From assembly GCF_017305915.1 (NCBI RefSeq), contig NZ_JAFKJN010000009.1:124001-188000 (forward strand): DNA of 64,000 bases, given 5' to 3'. The translations under genes and the position numbers were made by a program. Shown one piece after another: positions 45,373 through 58,252 of this stretch (positions within the stretch are counted from its first letter, which is position 1; each line of letters begins with the position of its first letter). The notes under the pieces are model-generated. The model saw only the letters and a program-made list of their open reading frames with translations, searched no databases and was not told the origin of the DNA. The stretch comes from Reyranella sp. (GTDB lineage: Bacteria > Pseudomonadota > Alphaproteobacteria > Reyranellales > Reyranellaceae).

Positions 45373-47595
45373 ATGGCCGGTGGTTCACAGGCGCACGCCG
45401 CACAATGTCTAGCAGAAGCAGCTGCACCACGCACGGTGCGTATCTTGCTGCCGCTGCCCTTGGCCGATGCCTATGATTACAGCGTTCCCGAGGGGCTGAG
45501 CGTTGCACCCGGCCAGTTCGTCATCGTACCGCTGGGCAAGCGGGAAACCCTGGGTGTGGTGTGGGGAGACGGCACCGGCTGTATCGCCGCAGCCAAGCTG
45601 CGCGATGTGATCGAGGTGCTGCCGGCCCTGCCGATGGCCGATGCGCTGCGCCGCTTCGTCGACTGGGTCGCCGCCTACACGCTGTCGCCGCCTGGCGCCG
45701 TGCTGCGCATGGCGATGAGCACGCCGTCGGCGCTGGAGGCACCGCGCAGCGAACTCGTCTATCGCCCCGCCGGAGAGGCCGACAGCGATACGCTGAAGCT
45801 GACCGCCGCCCGACGCCGCGTGCTCGCGGCGCTGAAGGACGGCCCGGCGATGTCCGCCAGCGAGCTGGCGCATCTCGCGGGCGTCGGCGCGTCGGTGATC
45901 AAGACCATGGCGTCGGCCGGCCTGCTCGAAGCGATCGAGCGGCCGATGCGGCGCACCTTCCCGCAGCCCGACGGCGCGCGCGAAGGGCCGACGCTGTCGC
46001 CCGAGCAGAAGACGGCGGCCGAGGGGCTGATCGACAAGGTGCAGGCGCACGCCTTCTCGGCGACCCTGCTCGATGGCGTGCCGGGCGCCGGCAAGACCGA
46101 GGTCTATTTCGAGGCGATCGCCGCGTGCCTTGCCGCGGGCCGGCAAGCCCTCGTGCTGTTGCCCGAAATAGCGCTCACCGCGCAGTGGCTGAAGCGCTTC
46201 GAGGACCGCTTCGGCTGCACACCGGCGGCGTGGCATTCGGGCCTGACCAGCCTCGAACGGCGCGAGACCTGGCGGGCGATCGCCGAGGGCCGCATCGGCG
46301 TCGTGGTCGGTGCGCGCTCGGCGCTGTTCCTGCCGTTCCAGAATCTCGGCCTGATCGTGGTCGACGAGGAGCACGACACCTCGTTCAAGCAGGAGGACGG
46401 CGTCTGCTACAACGCGCGCGACATGGCGGTCGTGCGCGCCCGTCTGGTCGGTGCGCCGGTCGTGCTCGCCTCAGCGACGCCGTCGCTGGAAAGCGTGCTG
46501 AACGTCACATCGGGCCGCTACGGCGCCCTGCATCTGCCGGCGCGGCACGGCGGCAGCCAGCTTGCCGCGATCTCGGCGGTCGATCTCAAACGCCATGCGC
46601 CGACGCGCGACCGCTGGCTGTCGCCGCCGGTGCTCGAGGCGATGAAGCAGACGCTGGCTGCGGGTGAGCAGACCTTGCTGTTTCTCAATCGCCGCGGCTA
46701 TGCGCCGATCACGCTGTGCCGCTCCTGCGGCAAGGGCATCGAATGCCCGCAATGCTCGGCCTGGCTGGTCGAGCACCGCTTCCGCCGCCAGCTGGTCTGC
46801 CATCACTGCGGCTACACCGAGCCGCCTGCGCTGAAGTGCCGGTCCTGCGGGGTCGAGGACAACTTCGTCGCCTGCGGCCCCGGCGTCGAGCGCCTGGCCG
46901 AGGAGGCGCGCGAGTTCTTTCCCGAGGCGCGCGTCGAGCTCTTCACTTCCGATTCTCTCATGAACCGTGAGGAAGCCACTGCCGCGGTCGAGCGCATGGA
47001 AAATGGCGACATCGACATCCTGATCGGCACCCAGATGGCGGCCAAAGGCCATCACTTCCCCAAGCTCACGCTGGTGGCGGTGGTCGACGCCGATCTCGGC
47101 CTCAATGGTGGCGACCTGCGGGCCGCCGAGCGGACCTTCCAGCTCCTTTATCAAGTAGCCGGCCGCGCCGGCCGCCACGAGCGGCCGGGCCGCGCCCTGA
47201 TCCAGACCCACGCCCCCGAGCATCCGGTGATGCAGGCGCTGGTCGCCAACGACCGCGACCGCTTCGTCTCGGCCGAGCTGGCCGGGCGGTCGGGCGCCGG
47301 CATGCCGCCCTACGGAAGGCTGGCCTCGCTGATCGTCTCCGGCCCCGACCCGGCGGCCGTGGACAATGTCTGTGCCGCCATCGCCCGCCGGGCGCCGCAC
47401 CAACCGGGCGTCACCGTGCTCGGTCCTTCGGTGGCGCCGATGTCGCTGCTGCGCGGCCGGCATCGGCGGCGGTTTCTTCTCAAGACCGGCCGCGATACAG
47501 CGGTGCAGCCTCTGTTGCATGCCTGGCTGGAACAGATCGGCCTGCCGGGTTCAGTGCGATTGCAGATCGACATCGATCCCTATTCCTTCCTGTGA
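45373..47595 (+). CDS. priA: Primosomal protein N', replication-restart helicase
   Basis: Superfamily 2 helicase, 740 residues, that reloads the replisome at stalled forks. 3'-DNA-binding domain ([20 protein letters not shown]); Walker [11 protein letters not shown] near residue 235; DEEH near 332; [10 protein letters not shown]. Zn-binding Cys pairs [13 protein letters not shown] and [17 protein letters not shown]. Motif [15 protein letters not shown]. The start has an alternative further in; the first 19 residues are weakly conserved-looking. Confidence 0.95.
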   Translation: MAGGSQAHAAQCLAEAAAPRTVRILLPLPLADAYDYSVPEGLSVAPGQFVIVPLGKRETLGVVWGDGTGCIAAAKLRDVIEVLPALPMADALRRFVDWVAAYTLSPPGAVLRMAMSTPSALEAPRSELVYRPAGEADSDTLKLTAARRRVLAALKDGPAMSASELAHLAGVGASVIKTMASAGLLEAIERPMRRTFPQPDGAREGPTLSPEQKTAAEGLIDKVQAHAFSATLLDGVPGAGKTEVYFEAIAACLAAGRQALVLLPEIALTAQWLKRFEDRFGCTPAAWHSGLTSLERRETWRAIAEGRIGVVVGARSALFLPFQNLGLIVVDEEHDTSFKQEDGVCYNARDMAVVRARLVGAPVVLASATPSLESVLNVTSGRYGALHLPARHGGSQLAAISAVDLKRHAPTRDRWLSPPVLEAMKQTLAAGEQTLLFLNRRGYAPITLCRSCGKGIECPQCSAWLVEHRFRRQLVCHHCGYTEPPALKCRSCGVEDNFVACGPGVERLAEEAREFFPEARVELFTSDSLMNREEATAAVERMENGDIDILIGTQMAAKGHHFPKLTLVAVVDADLGLNGGDLRAAERTFQLLYQVAGRAGRHERPGRALIQTHAPEHPVMQALVANDRDRFVSAELAGRSGAGMPPYGRLASLIVSGPDPAAVDNVCAAIARRAPHQPGVTVLGPSVAPMSLLRGRHRRRFLLKTGRDTAVQPLLHAWLEQIGLPGSVRLQIDIDPYSFL

Positions 47596-47768
47596 CATAA
47601 GGCGCGGAAAAGGCAGGTAATACGGGCTTTTAGCAACCTTGCGCCCGGTCGGGACGCATGGTAGCAACGCGCGCTTTTCCGGGGTGGGGCCGCAATGTTC
47701 TCCCGGAAAAAGCACCGGGGATTCAAAGACTTGCCGGCCCGCGTCTTGGGCAGGGAGAGGCTCGTATC

Positions 47769-48325
47769 GTGTCAACATCCGCCACGACCGGCGTCGCCGG
47801 ACGCTATGCCAGCGCCCTTCTGGAGCTGGCGGACAACGCCAAAGCTCTCGACCAGGTCGCGCAGGATCTCGATACCTTCAGGAAGCTTCTCGCCGAGAGC
47901 CCCGATCTCTCGCGCCTGATCGCGAGCCCGGTGATCGGCCGCGATCTGCAGGGCAAGGCGCTGCTCGCGGTGCTCGATGCCGCCGGCATCACGGGCCTGA
48001 CCCGCAACTTCATCGGCACCGTCGCCCACAACGGCCGCGCCCGCGAGCTGCCGGCGATGACGTCGGCCTATCTCCGCGAGCTGGCGCGCCGCCGCGGCGA
48101 GACCAGTGCCGTCGTCACCTCGGCCGTGCCGCTCACTCCACAGCAGATGCAACAGCTCACCGACGCGCTGCGCCAGGTGCTGGGTGGCGGCAAGGTTTCG
48201 CTCGATGCGCATGTCAACCCGGACATTCTCGGCGGTCTCGTCGTGAAGGTCGGCTCGCGCCTGTTCGATTCGTCTATCCGCAGCAAGCTGCAGCGCTTGC
48301 AGCTTGCCATGAAGGGAGTTGCCTA

Positions 48326-48326
<1 letters not shown>
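47769..48326 (+). CDS. atpH: ATP synthase delta subunit
   Basis: Peripheral-stalk delta subunit of F1, 185 residues. [13 protein letters not shown] start and the C-terminal [33 protein letters not shown] block are characteristic. Start chosen at GTG 47769 ([14 protein letters not shown]) with GGGAGAGG about 10 nt upstream; the frame extends to 47658 without conserved sequence. First gene of the atpHAGDC operon; its TAA overlaps the atpA ATG. Confidence 0.93.
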
Positions 48327-49852
<1,526 letters not shown>

Positions 49853-49858
49853 GGTCCA

Positions 49859-50737
49859 ATGCCCAGCCTCAAGACCTTCCGGCTCCGGATCCGAAGCGTC
49901 CAGTCGACGCAGAAGATCACCAAGGCCATGAAGATGGTGGCTGCCGCCAAGCTGCGGCGCGCCCAGGAACAGGCCATGGCGGCCCGCCCCTATGCGGAAG
50001 CCATGGACAAGGTGCTCGCGGCCCTCGGCCAAAGCTTCAAGGGCACCGGTCCCAAGCTGCTGGCCGGCACCGGCTCGGACAAGGTCCAGCTGGTGATCGT
50101 CGCCACGTCCGATCGCGGCCTGTGCGGCGCCTTCAACAGCTCGATCGTGCGCGAGGCGCGGCGCGTCGTCCGCCAGATGCTGGCCGACGGCAAGACCGTC
50201 AAGATCCTGGCCGTCGGCCGCAAGGCGCGCGACCAGCTGCGCCGCGACTTCGCGCCGATGATCATCGAGACGATCACCGATCTCGGCCGCCCGCGGCTCT
50301 CCTTCGCCGATGCCCAGAAGGTCTCGGCCCGGGTGATGGAGCTGTTCGAGGCCGGCGAGTTCGACGTCGCCACGGTGATCTTCAACCGCTTCAAGTCGGC
50401 GATGACCCAGATCGTCACCGTCCAGCAGCTGATCCCGCCGCCGCCTCCGCCGGCGGATGCCGCGCCCGCGACGGTGGGCGGCGCGATCTACGAGTTCGAG
50501 CCCGACGAGGCCGAGATCCTGGCCGACCTGCTGCCGCGCAACCTCACCGTCCAGATCTTCCGGGCCCTGCTCGAGAACGCGGCGAGTTTCTTCGGCTCAC
50601 AGATGACGGCGATGGACAACGCCTCGCGCAACGCGGGCGAGGTGATCAAGAAGCTGACCCTGCAGATGAATCGCTCGCGGCAGGCTTCGATCACCAAGGA
50701 ACTCATCGAGATCATCTCCGGCGCAGAAGCCGTCTAG
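49859..50737 (+). CDS. atpG: ATP synthase gamma subunit
   Basis: Central rotor shaft of F1, 292 residues. N-terminal [35 protein letters not shown] and C-terminal [37 protein letters not shown] form the coiled coil that turns in the alpha3beta3 ring. [13 protein letters not shown] is a conserved core motif. Six bases after atpA. Confidence 0.97.
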   Translation: MPSLKTFRLRIRSVQSTQKITKAMKMVAAAKLRRAQEQAMAARPYAEAMDKVLAALGQSFKGTGPKLLAGTGSDKVQLVIVATSDRGLCGAFNSSIVREARRVVRQMLADGKTVKILAVGRKARDQLRRDFAPMIIETITDLGRPRLSFADAQKVSARVMELFEAGEFDVATVIFNRFKSAMTQIVTVQQLIPPPPPPADAAPATVGGAIYEFEPDEAEILADLLPRNLTVQIFRALLENAASFFGSQMTAMDNASRNAGEVIKKLTLQMNRSRQASITKELIEIISGAEAV

Positions 50738-52183
<1,446 letters not shown>

Positions 52184-52187
52184 GAAG

Positions 52188-52601
52188 ATGGCGAAGGTCT
52201 CCTTCCGGCTGGTCATGCCGGAGCGCGAGCTGGTCAACGTCGAGGCCGACATGGTCGTCGTGCCGGGAACCGAAGGCGACTTCGGCGTCCTGCACGGCCA
52301 TGCCCCGCTGATCTCGACGGTGCGCCCGGGCGTGCTCGAGGTGATCCAGAACAACAAGGTCGAGCAGCGCTTCCTGGTCGTCGGCGGCATCGCCGAGGTG
52401 ACGCCCGAGCGCTGCACCGTGCTGGCCGACGAGGCCCAGCCGTTCGAGCAGGTTTCGGCCGAGCAGCTCGCCGACCGCGAGCGGCAGGCGCAGGACGAGC
52501 TGACCGACGCCGCCTCGGATGCGGAAAAGGCGCTCGCGCAGAGAAACCTCGCTGTCGCCAAGGACTTGCGTCGCGCGCAGGCCTACTACGCCAGCCGTTG
52601 A
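52188..52601 (+). CDS. atpC: ATP synthase epsilon subunit
   Basis: Regulatory epsilon subunit, 137 residues. VSFRLVMPERELVNVEADMVVVPGTEGDFGVLHGHAPLI is the diagnostic N-terminal beta domain; a two-helix C-terminal domain (DEAQPFEQVSAEQLADRERQ onward) follows. ATG 52188 has an adjacent AAGAAG purine stretch; an in-frame upstream ATG would overlap atpD. Last gene of the operon. Confidence 0.95.
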   Translation: MAKVSFRLVMPERELVNVEADMVVVPGTEGDFGVLHGHAPLISTVRPGVLEVIQNNKVEQRFLVVGGIAEVTPERCTVLADEAQPFEQVSAEQLADRERQAQDELTDAASDAEKALAQRNLAVAKDLRRAQAYYASR

Positions 52602-52635
52602 TTTTCAGTCCGTACGAAATCAGATACTGAACGAT

Positions 52636-52668
52636 CCCCCGCCCGGGTGTTGAAACCCGCGGCGGGGG
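52636..52668 (+). terminator. Terminator of the atp operon
   Basis: CCCCCGCC (52636-52643) pairs with GGCGGGGG (52661-52668), with an inner stem CGGGT/ACCCG, followed by TCGCTTTATTA. GC-rich rho-independent terminator 35 bp after the atpC stop. Confidence 0.85.
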
Positions 52669-52738
52669 TCGCTTTATTACGGATACGCTACTGTCGCTTT
52701 TTGCGGCTAGAGTTCGTCGCCAAGGGCACCGAGAGACG

Positions 52739-53557
52739 ATGGCCAACTGGACACTCGAGACGATCGATTGGGGTCGGTTCGATGCGTCGAAAGTCGATCC
52801 CGAGATCCTGCGCAACATCAAGGCAGCCGCCCTGGTGGAGCGCAACGGGGGCGACTACGGCATCTATCTTCGTCGTGTGTTCGCCGACGATCCGGCGTTC
52901 GTCGAGGACGTGCATCGCTGGGTCGACGAGGAGGTCCAGCACGGCATGGCACTCGGCCGCTGGGCGCAGCTCGCCGATCCGTCGTGGGACTTCGACGCCG
53001 CCTTTGAACGCTTCCGCAAGGGCTACCAGTTGCCGCTCGACGCCATGACGTCGGTGCGCGGCAGCCAGGCCGGCGAGATGATGGCGCGCTGCATCGTCGA
53101 GACCGGCACCAGCTCCTATTACAGCGCGCTCAAGGACGCGACCCAGGAGCCCGTCCTCAAGCAGATCTGCGGCAAGATCGCCGCCGACGAGTTCCGCCAC
53201 TACAAGCTCTTCTACGATCACATGCGCCGCTGCCTGAAGCGCGACCAGCTAAGCAAGTGGCGCCGGCTGTGGATCGGCTGGGGCCGCCTGGCTGAGAGCG
53301 AGGACGACGAGCTCGCCTACGCCTACTACGCCGCCAACCTGCCGCTGGACGTGCCCTACGATCGCCTCGGGGCGCAGCAGGCCTATGCGCGGCGCGCCTA
53401 TCCGCTGTACCGGCCGGGCCACGTGCAGCGGGCCATGGCGATGGTGCTGAAGGCAGTCGGGCTCGCGCCGCACGGCGCCCTCAACGGCTGGATGACCCGC
53501 GCCGGCCTGTGGTTCCTGCGCACCCGCGCCGCCAAGTACGCCGAGAACGGCGCTTAG
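52739..53557 (+). CDS. Ferritin-like diiron protein
   Basis: 272-residue helical protein with a diiron-type ligand set: DEEVQHGMALGRW (ExxH-like, Glu-Glu-x-x-His), a Glu in ARCIVETGTSSYY, and AADEFRHYKLFYDHM (second ExxH). This resembles the ferritin/acyl-desaturase-2-like superfamily. No signal peptide or membrane helix except a mildly hydrophobic C-terminus. Substrate unknown: oxygenase, desaturase and iron handling are all possible. Alone downstream of the atp terminator; converges with rppH. Confidence 0.75.
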   Translation: MANWTLETIDWGRFDASKVDPEILRNIKAAALVERNGGDYGIYLRRVFADDPAFVEDVHRWVDEEVQHGMALGRWAQLADPSWDFDAAFERFRKGYQLPLDAMTSVRGSQAGEMMARCIVETGTSSYYSALKDATQEPVLKQICGKIAADEFRHYKLFYDHMRRCLKRDQLSKWRRLWIGWGRLAESEDDELAYAYYAANLPLDVPYDRLGAQQAYARRAYPLYRPGHVQRAMAMVLKAVGLAPHGALNGWMTRAGLWFLRTRAAKYAENGA

Positions 53558-54030
53558 TCCAGCCGCACCAGGTCGGCGAATTCCTTCAGCACCGCTTCGT
53601 ACACCGGGCGCTTCCAGGGCACGATCAGCTCAGGGAGTTCGCGCGCCGGCGCCCAGCGCCAGGCATCGAATTCCCGGTCGTGGGCGGCAAGGTCGATATC
53701 GGCATCGCTGCCGGTGAAGCCCAGGGCGAACCATTTCTGGGCCTGGCCGCGCCAGCGTCCCTTCCAGTGTGGCGGGTGCATCGCCGCCGGCACGTCGTAG
53801 GTCACCCAGTCGCGGCTCTCGCGCAGCAGCAGCGCCTTGGCCGTGCCGATCTCCTCGCCGAGCTCGCGGCACGCCGCCTCGACCGGCGACTCACCCTTGT
53901 CGACGCCGCCCTGCGGCATCTGCCAGGCATCGGGCTGGTTGAAGCGCCGGCCGACGAATATCCGCCGGCCGGGGCCGATCAGCATCAGCCCGACATTGGG
54001 GCGGTAGAATTCGGGGACATCGGTCTTCAT
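53554..54030 (-). CDS. rppH: RNA pyrophosphohydrolase
   Basis: Nudix hydrolase, 158 residues, that removes pyrophosphate from 5' ends of mRNA to trigger decay. FYRPNVGLMLIGPGRRIFVGRRFNQPDAWQMPQGG is the RppH-type N-terminus, and GGVDKGESPVEAACRELGEEIG the Nudix box. Start is the ATG of MKTDVPEF, overlapping the deacetylase stop by 4 nt; a long in-frame extension upstream is a shadow. Confidence 0.94.
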   Translation of the reverse strand: MKTDVPEFYRPNVGLMLIGPGRRIFVGRRFNQPDAWQMPQGGVDKGESPVEAACRELGEEIGTAKALLLRESRDWVTYDVPAAMHPPHWKGRWRGQAQKWFALGFTGSDADIDLAAHDREFDAWRWAPARELPELIVPWKRPVYEAVLKEFADLVRLD

Positions 54031-55109
54031 GGCTTGAGCTGCGCCGGCTGGGCGCGCAGGCGCGCCATGCAGGCCTCGCGGCATTCGAAATGGCCGACGA
54101 TCGGCACCAGCGCCACCGCGCTCTGCCGCGCCAGCCGCTTGCGCCAGGCGACGATGGCGTCGATCGCCGCGTTGTCGGGCTGCAGCACGCCGAAATCGTG
54201 GCGTGGCTTGTCGCCGGGTCGCTCGCTCACCCAGTCGACCAGCCGCTCGAGGTTGCCGTCGATGCTGCCCTGGCCGCCCAGCTTGTAGTCGAGCACGGTC
54301 GAGCTGCGGGCATAGCCGACGCCGAGCTCGACGGTGAGGCGGTACGTCGCCGTGACGCCGTTGGGGCTGATCTCGACCAATGCCAGGCCGCGGTCGGCGA
54401 TCTCCTTGACCAACGGCCGCGCGATCAGGTCCGATTGCGACACGACGCTGGGCCCCGGCACGACGAAGCCGAGGCAGTCCTCGCCGCGCGACATCGCGGT
54501 GCGCAGGCGGCGCAGGTTCTCGGCCGGCACGGCGCTGCCTTCGATCGGCCGGACGCCGCGCTCGGCCGGGCCGGACGGATCCTCGACCGGCAGCATCAGG
54601 TAGCATTCGTGCCCACGCTCGCGAGCGAGCCGCAGCCAGCGCGGCAGATCCGGCGTGCCGGCCAGGAAGCCGAGGCTCACTTCCGGCGGCAGCTCGTCGA
54701 TGGCGCGGTTCATCAGCGCCTCGTCGGCGCCGAGATTGACCATCAGCACGCCGACCCGGGCGGCCGGACCGTCCGGATCGAAGCGGCGAGAATAGGCGAT
54801 CCAGGGCATCCAGCCGGAGCTCGAGATCCTGGGCAGGCGCAGGCCGTCGACGACCTCGACCAGGTCGTCGCGCTCGGCCGGCGTGAGCTTGCGGAAATCG
54901 ACCCTGAGCTGCGACGAGGGCGGCAGCTGCAGCGAGCCGGCCGGGTGGCCAGGGGCCGGCGGCAGGAAGGTGGTGTCGGCGCTCGGGCGGGCCGTCTCTT
55001 CGTTGGCATAGACGATGGCCGCGCAGGCCAGCGTCAGGCCGAGCACGAGGGCGTAGGCGTGAAAGACGCCGCTGGCCAGGAACGCTGGCCAGCGAGGCGC
55101 CGTCGCCAT
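54027..55109 (-). CDS. Divergent polysaccharide deacetylase family protein
   Basis: 360 residues. One N-terminal membrane anchor (FLASGVFHAYALVLGLTLACAAIVYA), a Pro-rich linker, then a carbohydrate-esterase-4-like domain (ARVGVLMVNLGADEALMNRAIDELPPEVSLGFLAG ... LARERGHECYLMLPVE). This divergent YibQ-like family commonly lies between ctpA and rppH in alphaproteobacteria, as here. Probably acts on cell-wall glycan; substrate not known. Confidence 0.88.
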   Translation of the reverse strand: MATAPRWPAFLASGVFHAYALVLGLTLACAAIVYANEETARPSADTTFLPPAPGHPAGSLQLPPSSQLRVDFRKLTPAERDDLVEVVDGLRLPRISSSGWMPWIAYSRRFDPDGPAARVGVLMVNLGADEALMNRAIDELPPEVSLGFLAGTPDLPRWLRLARERGHECYLMLPVEDPSGPAERGVRPIEGSAVPAENLRRLRTAMSRGEDCLGFVVPGPSVVSQSDLIARPLVKEIADRGLALVEISPNGVTATYRLTVELGVGYARSSTVLDYKLGGQGSIDGNLERLVDWVSERPGDKPRHDFGVLQPDNAAIDAIVAWRKRLARQSAVALVPIVGHFECREACMARLRAQPAQLKP

Positions 55110-55124
55110 GCCGGGCCGCCCCCT

Positions 55125-56534
55125 CTAGTGGGAGCGGCTGGTGTAGAGCGAGATGCCGCGGATCAGGTCGACGGCGCGCAGCAGCTGATAGTCGGCCACG
55201 GCGTCCTTCGGCGGCTCGTCCGGATCGGTCGAGGCCGGGCTTGCGGTAGTCGTCTTGTCGTCCTTCTTGTCGTTGGGCGCCTTGCCCGGATCGCCTGGCT
55301 TCAGCTGCGAGGTCTTGTCGTCGGTCTTCTTGTCGGTCGGCTTCTCGTTGGGATTGGTGATCGACCGCCGCAGGTTCTCCTCGCGGAAGCCCGCGCGCTG
55401 CTGGATGGTCTCGACCTTGGCCTGCTCGACCTCGATGTCGGGCTTGATGCCTTCCTTCTGGATCGAGCGGCCCGACGGCGTGAAGTACAGCGCCGTGGTG
55501 AGGCGGATCGCGCCGCCGCCAGTCACCTGCATGATGGTCTGCACCGAGCCCTTACCGAACGAGCGGGTACCGAGGATGATAGCGCGGCGGTGGTCCTGCA
55601 GCGCGCCGGCCACGATCTCCGAGGCCGAGGCCGAGCCGCCGTTCATCAGCACCACGATCGGCAGGCCGCCGGTGACGTCGCCGGGCTTGGCGTTCCAGCG
55701 CTGGACGTCCTCCGCCTTGCGCGCCTTGACCGAGACGATCTCGCCCTTGTCGAGGAAGGCGTCGACCATGGAGATCGCCTGGTCGAGCAGACCGCCCGGG
55801 TTGTTGCGCAGGTCGAGGACGTAACCCTTCAGCTTCGGCCCGGCCTCCTTCTTGATCTTCTCGACGGCGTCGAGCACGCCCGAGGTCGCCTGCTCGGTGA
55901 ACGAGGTGACGCGGATGTAGCCGACGTCGCCTTCGAGGCGGAAGCGGGTCGCCTTCACCTTGATGGTCTCGCGGGTCAGCGAGAGGTCGATCGGATCCTT
56001 CACGTTGGCGCGACGGATCGAGATCTTGATCGCGGTGCCGACCTTGCCGCGCATCTTCTCGACCGCCTCCTGCAGGGTCAGGCCCTGCACCGGCTCACCG
56101 TCGAGCGCGAAGATCAGGTCGCCCGACTGAACGCCCGCCTTGGAGGCCGGCGTGTCGTCGATCGGCGACACCACCTTGATGACGCCGCTCTCCATCGTGA
56201 CTTCGATGCCGAGCCCGCCGAACTCGCCCCGGGTCTGGACCTGCATGTCCTTGTAGATCTTCGGGTTCATGTAGCTGGAGTGCGGGTCGAGCGCCGCCAG
56301 CATGCCGTTGATGGCGTTCTCCATCAGGGTCTTCTCGTCGACCGGCTCGACGTAGTCGCGGCGGATGCGCTCCAGCACGTCGCCGAACAGGTTGAGCTGC
56401 TGGTAGAGCTCGCTCTTGTCCGACCCGGGCTTGGACTCGGCCTTGTCCTGGGCCAGGACGGGGGCCAGCGCCACGCCGGCCCCGAAGGCCAGGATCGCGG
56501 CGGTGGTAGCAAGACTGAGACGAGTCATTGGCAT
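55125..56534 (-). CDS. ctpA: C-terminal processing protease (S41 family)
   Basis: Periplasmic serine protease, 469 residues. Signal peptide (LSLATTAAILAFGAGVALAPVLAQ); PDZ domain (about 90-180, GGLGIEVTMESGVIKVVSPIDDTPASKAGVQSGD); S41 protease core with NGGSASASEIVAGAL (catalytic Ser) and GTRSFGKGSVQT (catalytic Lys). The C-terminus is a long charged low-complexity tail rich in Lys/Asp (NEKPTDKKTDDKTSQ region). Likely processes or degrades envelope proteins and murein hydrolases. Upstream gene is gpmI. Confidence 0.94.
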   Translation of the reverse strand: MPMTRLSLATTAAILAFGAGVALAPVLAQDKAESKPGSDKSELYQQLNLFGDVLERIRRDYVEPVDEKTLMENAINGMLAALDPHSSYMNPKIYKDMQVQTRGEFGGLGIEVTMESGVIKVVSPIDDTPASKAGVQSGDLIFALDGEPVQGLTLQEAVEKMRGKVGTAIKISIRRANVKDPIDLSLTRETIKVKATRFRLEGDVGYIRVTSFTEQATSGVLDAVEKIKKEAGPKLKGYVLDLRNNPGGLLDQAISMVDAFLDKGEIVSVKARKAEDVQRWNAKPGDVTGGLPIVVLMNGGSASASEIVAGALQDHRRAIILGTRSFGKGSVQTIMQVTGGGAIRLTTALYFTPSGRSIQKEGIKPDIEVEQAKVETIQQRAGFREENLRRSITNPNEKPTDKKTDDKTSQLKPGDPGKAPNDKKDDKTTTASPASTDPDEPPKDAVADYQLLRAVDLIRGISLYTSRSH

Positions 56535-56659
56535 GCCTTTACGGGGTCGGAACCGCTGCGGAATCCGCCACGGCTTTGAGGGATTTTTGAGGCGTCAGGA
56601 CCAGAATACTCGGCGCTCTTTGGCGGGATCAAGGCGGCGAGGTCCACGCCGGCTCACAA

Positions 56660-58252
56660 TCAGGCCGATGCCGCCGCGGCAGGCTTGGGCGCCGCCAGGA
56701 CGACCGGCCGGCGGGCCTCCGACAGCAGCGAATGGCCGGTCATCTCGGCCGGCTGCCCGAGGCCCATCAGGGCCAGCAGGGTCGGCGCCACGTCGGCCAG
56801 CTTGCCGTCCTGCAGGGAATGGACGTTTGCAGGGGCGTTGAACAGCAGCGCCGGCACCCGGTTCAACGTGTGCTGGGTGTGTTTTTGATGGGTCTCCTCG
56901 TCGTACATCTGCTCGGCATTGCCGTGGTCGGCGGTGATCAGCAGGACGCCGCCCGCCTTCCTGACGGCCTCCATCAGCCGGCCGAGGCAGGTGTCGACCG
57001 CTTCCACCGCCTTGATCGCCGCCGGCAGGATGCCGGAATGGCCGACCATGTCGGTGTTGGCGTAGTTGACGACGACCAGGTCGAATTTGCCCGAGCCGAT
57101 CGCCTCGACCAGCTTGTCGGTGACTTCCGGCGCGCTCATCTCGGGCTTGAGGTCATAGGTCGCAACCTTGGGGGAGGGCACCAGGATGCGCTCCTCGCCC
57201 TCGAACTGCCGCTCCTCGCCGCCGTTGAAGAAGAAGGTGACGTGGGCGTACTTCTCGGTCTCGGCGATGCGCAGCTGCTTGAGGCCGTCGCGGGAGATCG
57301 TCTCGCCCAGGCCCATCCTGAGCTGCACCGGCGGGAACAACGTCTTCAGGAATTCGTTCAATGCCGCCGAATATTCGACCATGCCGACGGCATCGGCGAA
57401 CGTCACCAGGCGGCCGCGCTTGAAGCCGTCGAACATCGGATCGAGCAGCGCCGTCAGGATCTCGCGCGCGCGGTCCGAGCGGTAGTTGAACATCAGGATG
57501 CCGTCGCCGTCCTTCATGCCCGAGTAGCCGTAGAGCGTCGTCGGCAGCACGAACTCGTCGTCCTTGTCGTTGGCATAGGACTTGTCGACCGCTTCCTTGG
57601 GCGTCTTGGCCGGCTCGCCCTTGGCGTCGACCAGGCAATCATAGGCCTTCTCGACCCGGTCCCAGCGCTTGTCGCGGTCCATGGCGTAGTAGCGGCCGCT
57701 GATGGTGGCGAACTTGATCGGCAGGTCCTTCTTCAGGCCCGAAGCGATCTGCTCGAGATACTCGTGCGCGCTGCGCGGCGGGGTATCGCGGCCGTCGAGG
57801 AAGGCGTGGATCCACACCGTCACGCCGCTGCCCGCGATCAGGTTGGCGAGCGCGACCAGGTGGTCCTGGTGGGCATGCACGCCGCCGGGCGAGGCGAGCC
57901 CCATCAGATGGCAGGCGCCGCCGTTCTTCTTCAGGGTCGCGATCAACTCGGCCAGGATCGGCTTCCTGGCCAGCGAGCCGTCCTCGATCGCGTTGTCGAT
58001 GCGCGGCATGTCGGGCACGGCAACCCGGCCGGCGCCGAGATTCATGTGGCCGACCTCGGAATTGCCCATCTGGCCCTTGGGCAGGCCGACGAAGGTCTCC
58101 GAGGCGTCGATCAGGCCCTGCGGACAGGTCGCGATCAGCCGGTCGTAGTTGGGCGTCCGGGCATCGAGGATGGCGTTGTCCTTGGGGTTGGTCCGATGGC
58201 CCCAGCCATCGAGGACGCACAGAACGGCAGGACGCGGACGCGACTGAGCCAT
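56660..58252 (-). CDS. gpmI: 2,3-bisphosphoglycerate-independent phosphoglycerate mutase
   Basis: Mn-dependent phosphoglycerate mutase of glycolysis, 530 residues. PAVLCVLDGWGHR start, GQMGNSEVGHMNLGAGR with the phosphorylated Ser (about residue 65), HAFLDGRDTPP, and VVNYANTDMVGHSG, ITADHGNAE supplying metal ligands. Start ATG overlaps the preceding stop (TGATG). An Ala-rich C-terminal tail (RRPVVLAAPKPAAAASA) is unusual but harmless-looking. Confidence 0.96.
   Translation of the reverse strand: MAQSRPRPAVLCVLDGWGHRTNPKDNAILDARTPNYDRLIATCPQGLIDASETFVGLPKGQMGNSEVGHMNLGAGRVAVPDMPRIDNAIEDGSLARKPILAELIATLKKNGGACHLMGLASPGGVHAHQDHLVALANLIAGSGVTVWIHAFLDGRDTPPRSAHEYLEQIASGLKKDLPIKFATISGRYYAMDRDKRWDRVEKAYDCLVDAKGEPAKTPKEAVDKSYANDKDDEFVLPTTLYGYSGMKDGDGILMFNYRSDRAREILTALLDPMFDGFKRGRLVTFADAVGMVEYSAALNEFLKTLFPPVQLRMGLGETISRDGLKQLRIAETEKYAHVTFFFNGGEERQFEGEERILVPSPKVATYDLKPEMSAPEVTDKLVEAIGSGKFDLVVVNYANTDMVGHSGILPAAIKAVEAVDTCLGRLMEAVRKAGGVLLITADHGNAEQMYDEETHQKHTQHTLNRVPALLFNAPANVHSLQDGKLADVAPTLLALMGLGQPAEMTGHSLLSEARRPVVLAAPKPAAAASA

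Noticed and set aside
47596..47768. Leader of the atp operon examined for a riboswitch or leader peptide
   Set aside because: Only weak hairpins and no recognised motif or short ORF with a ribosome site.
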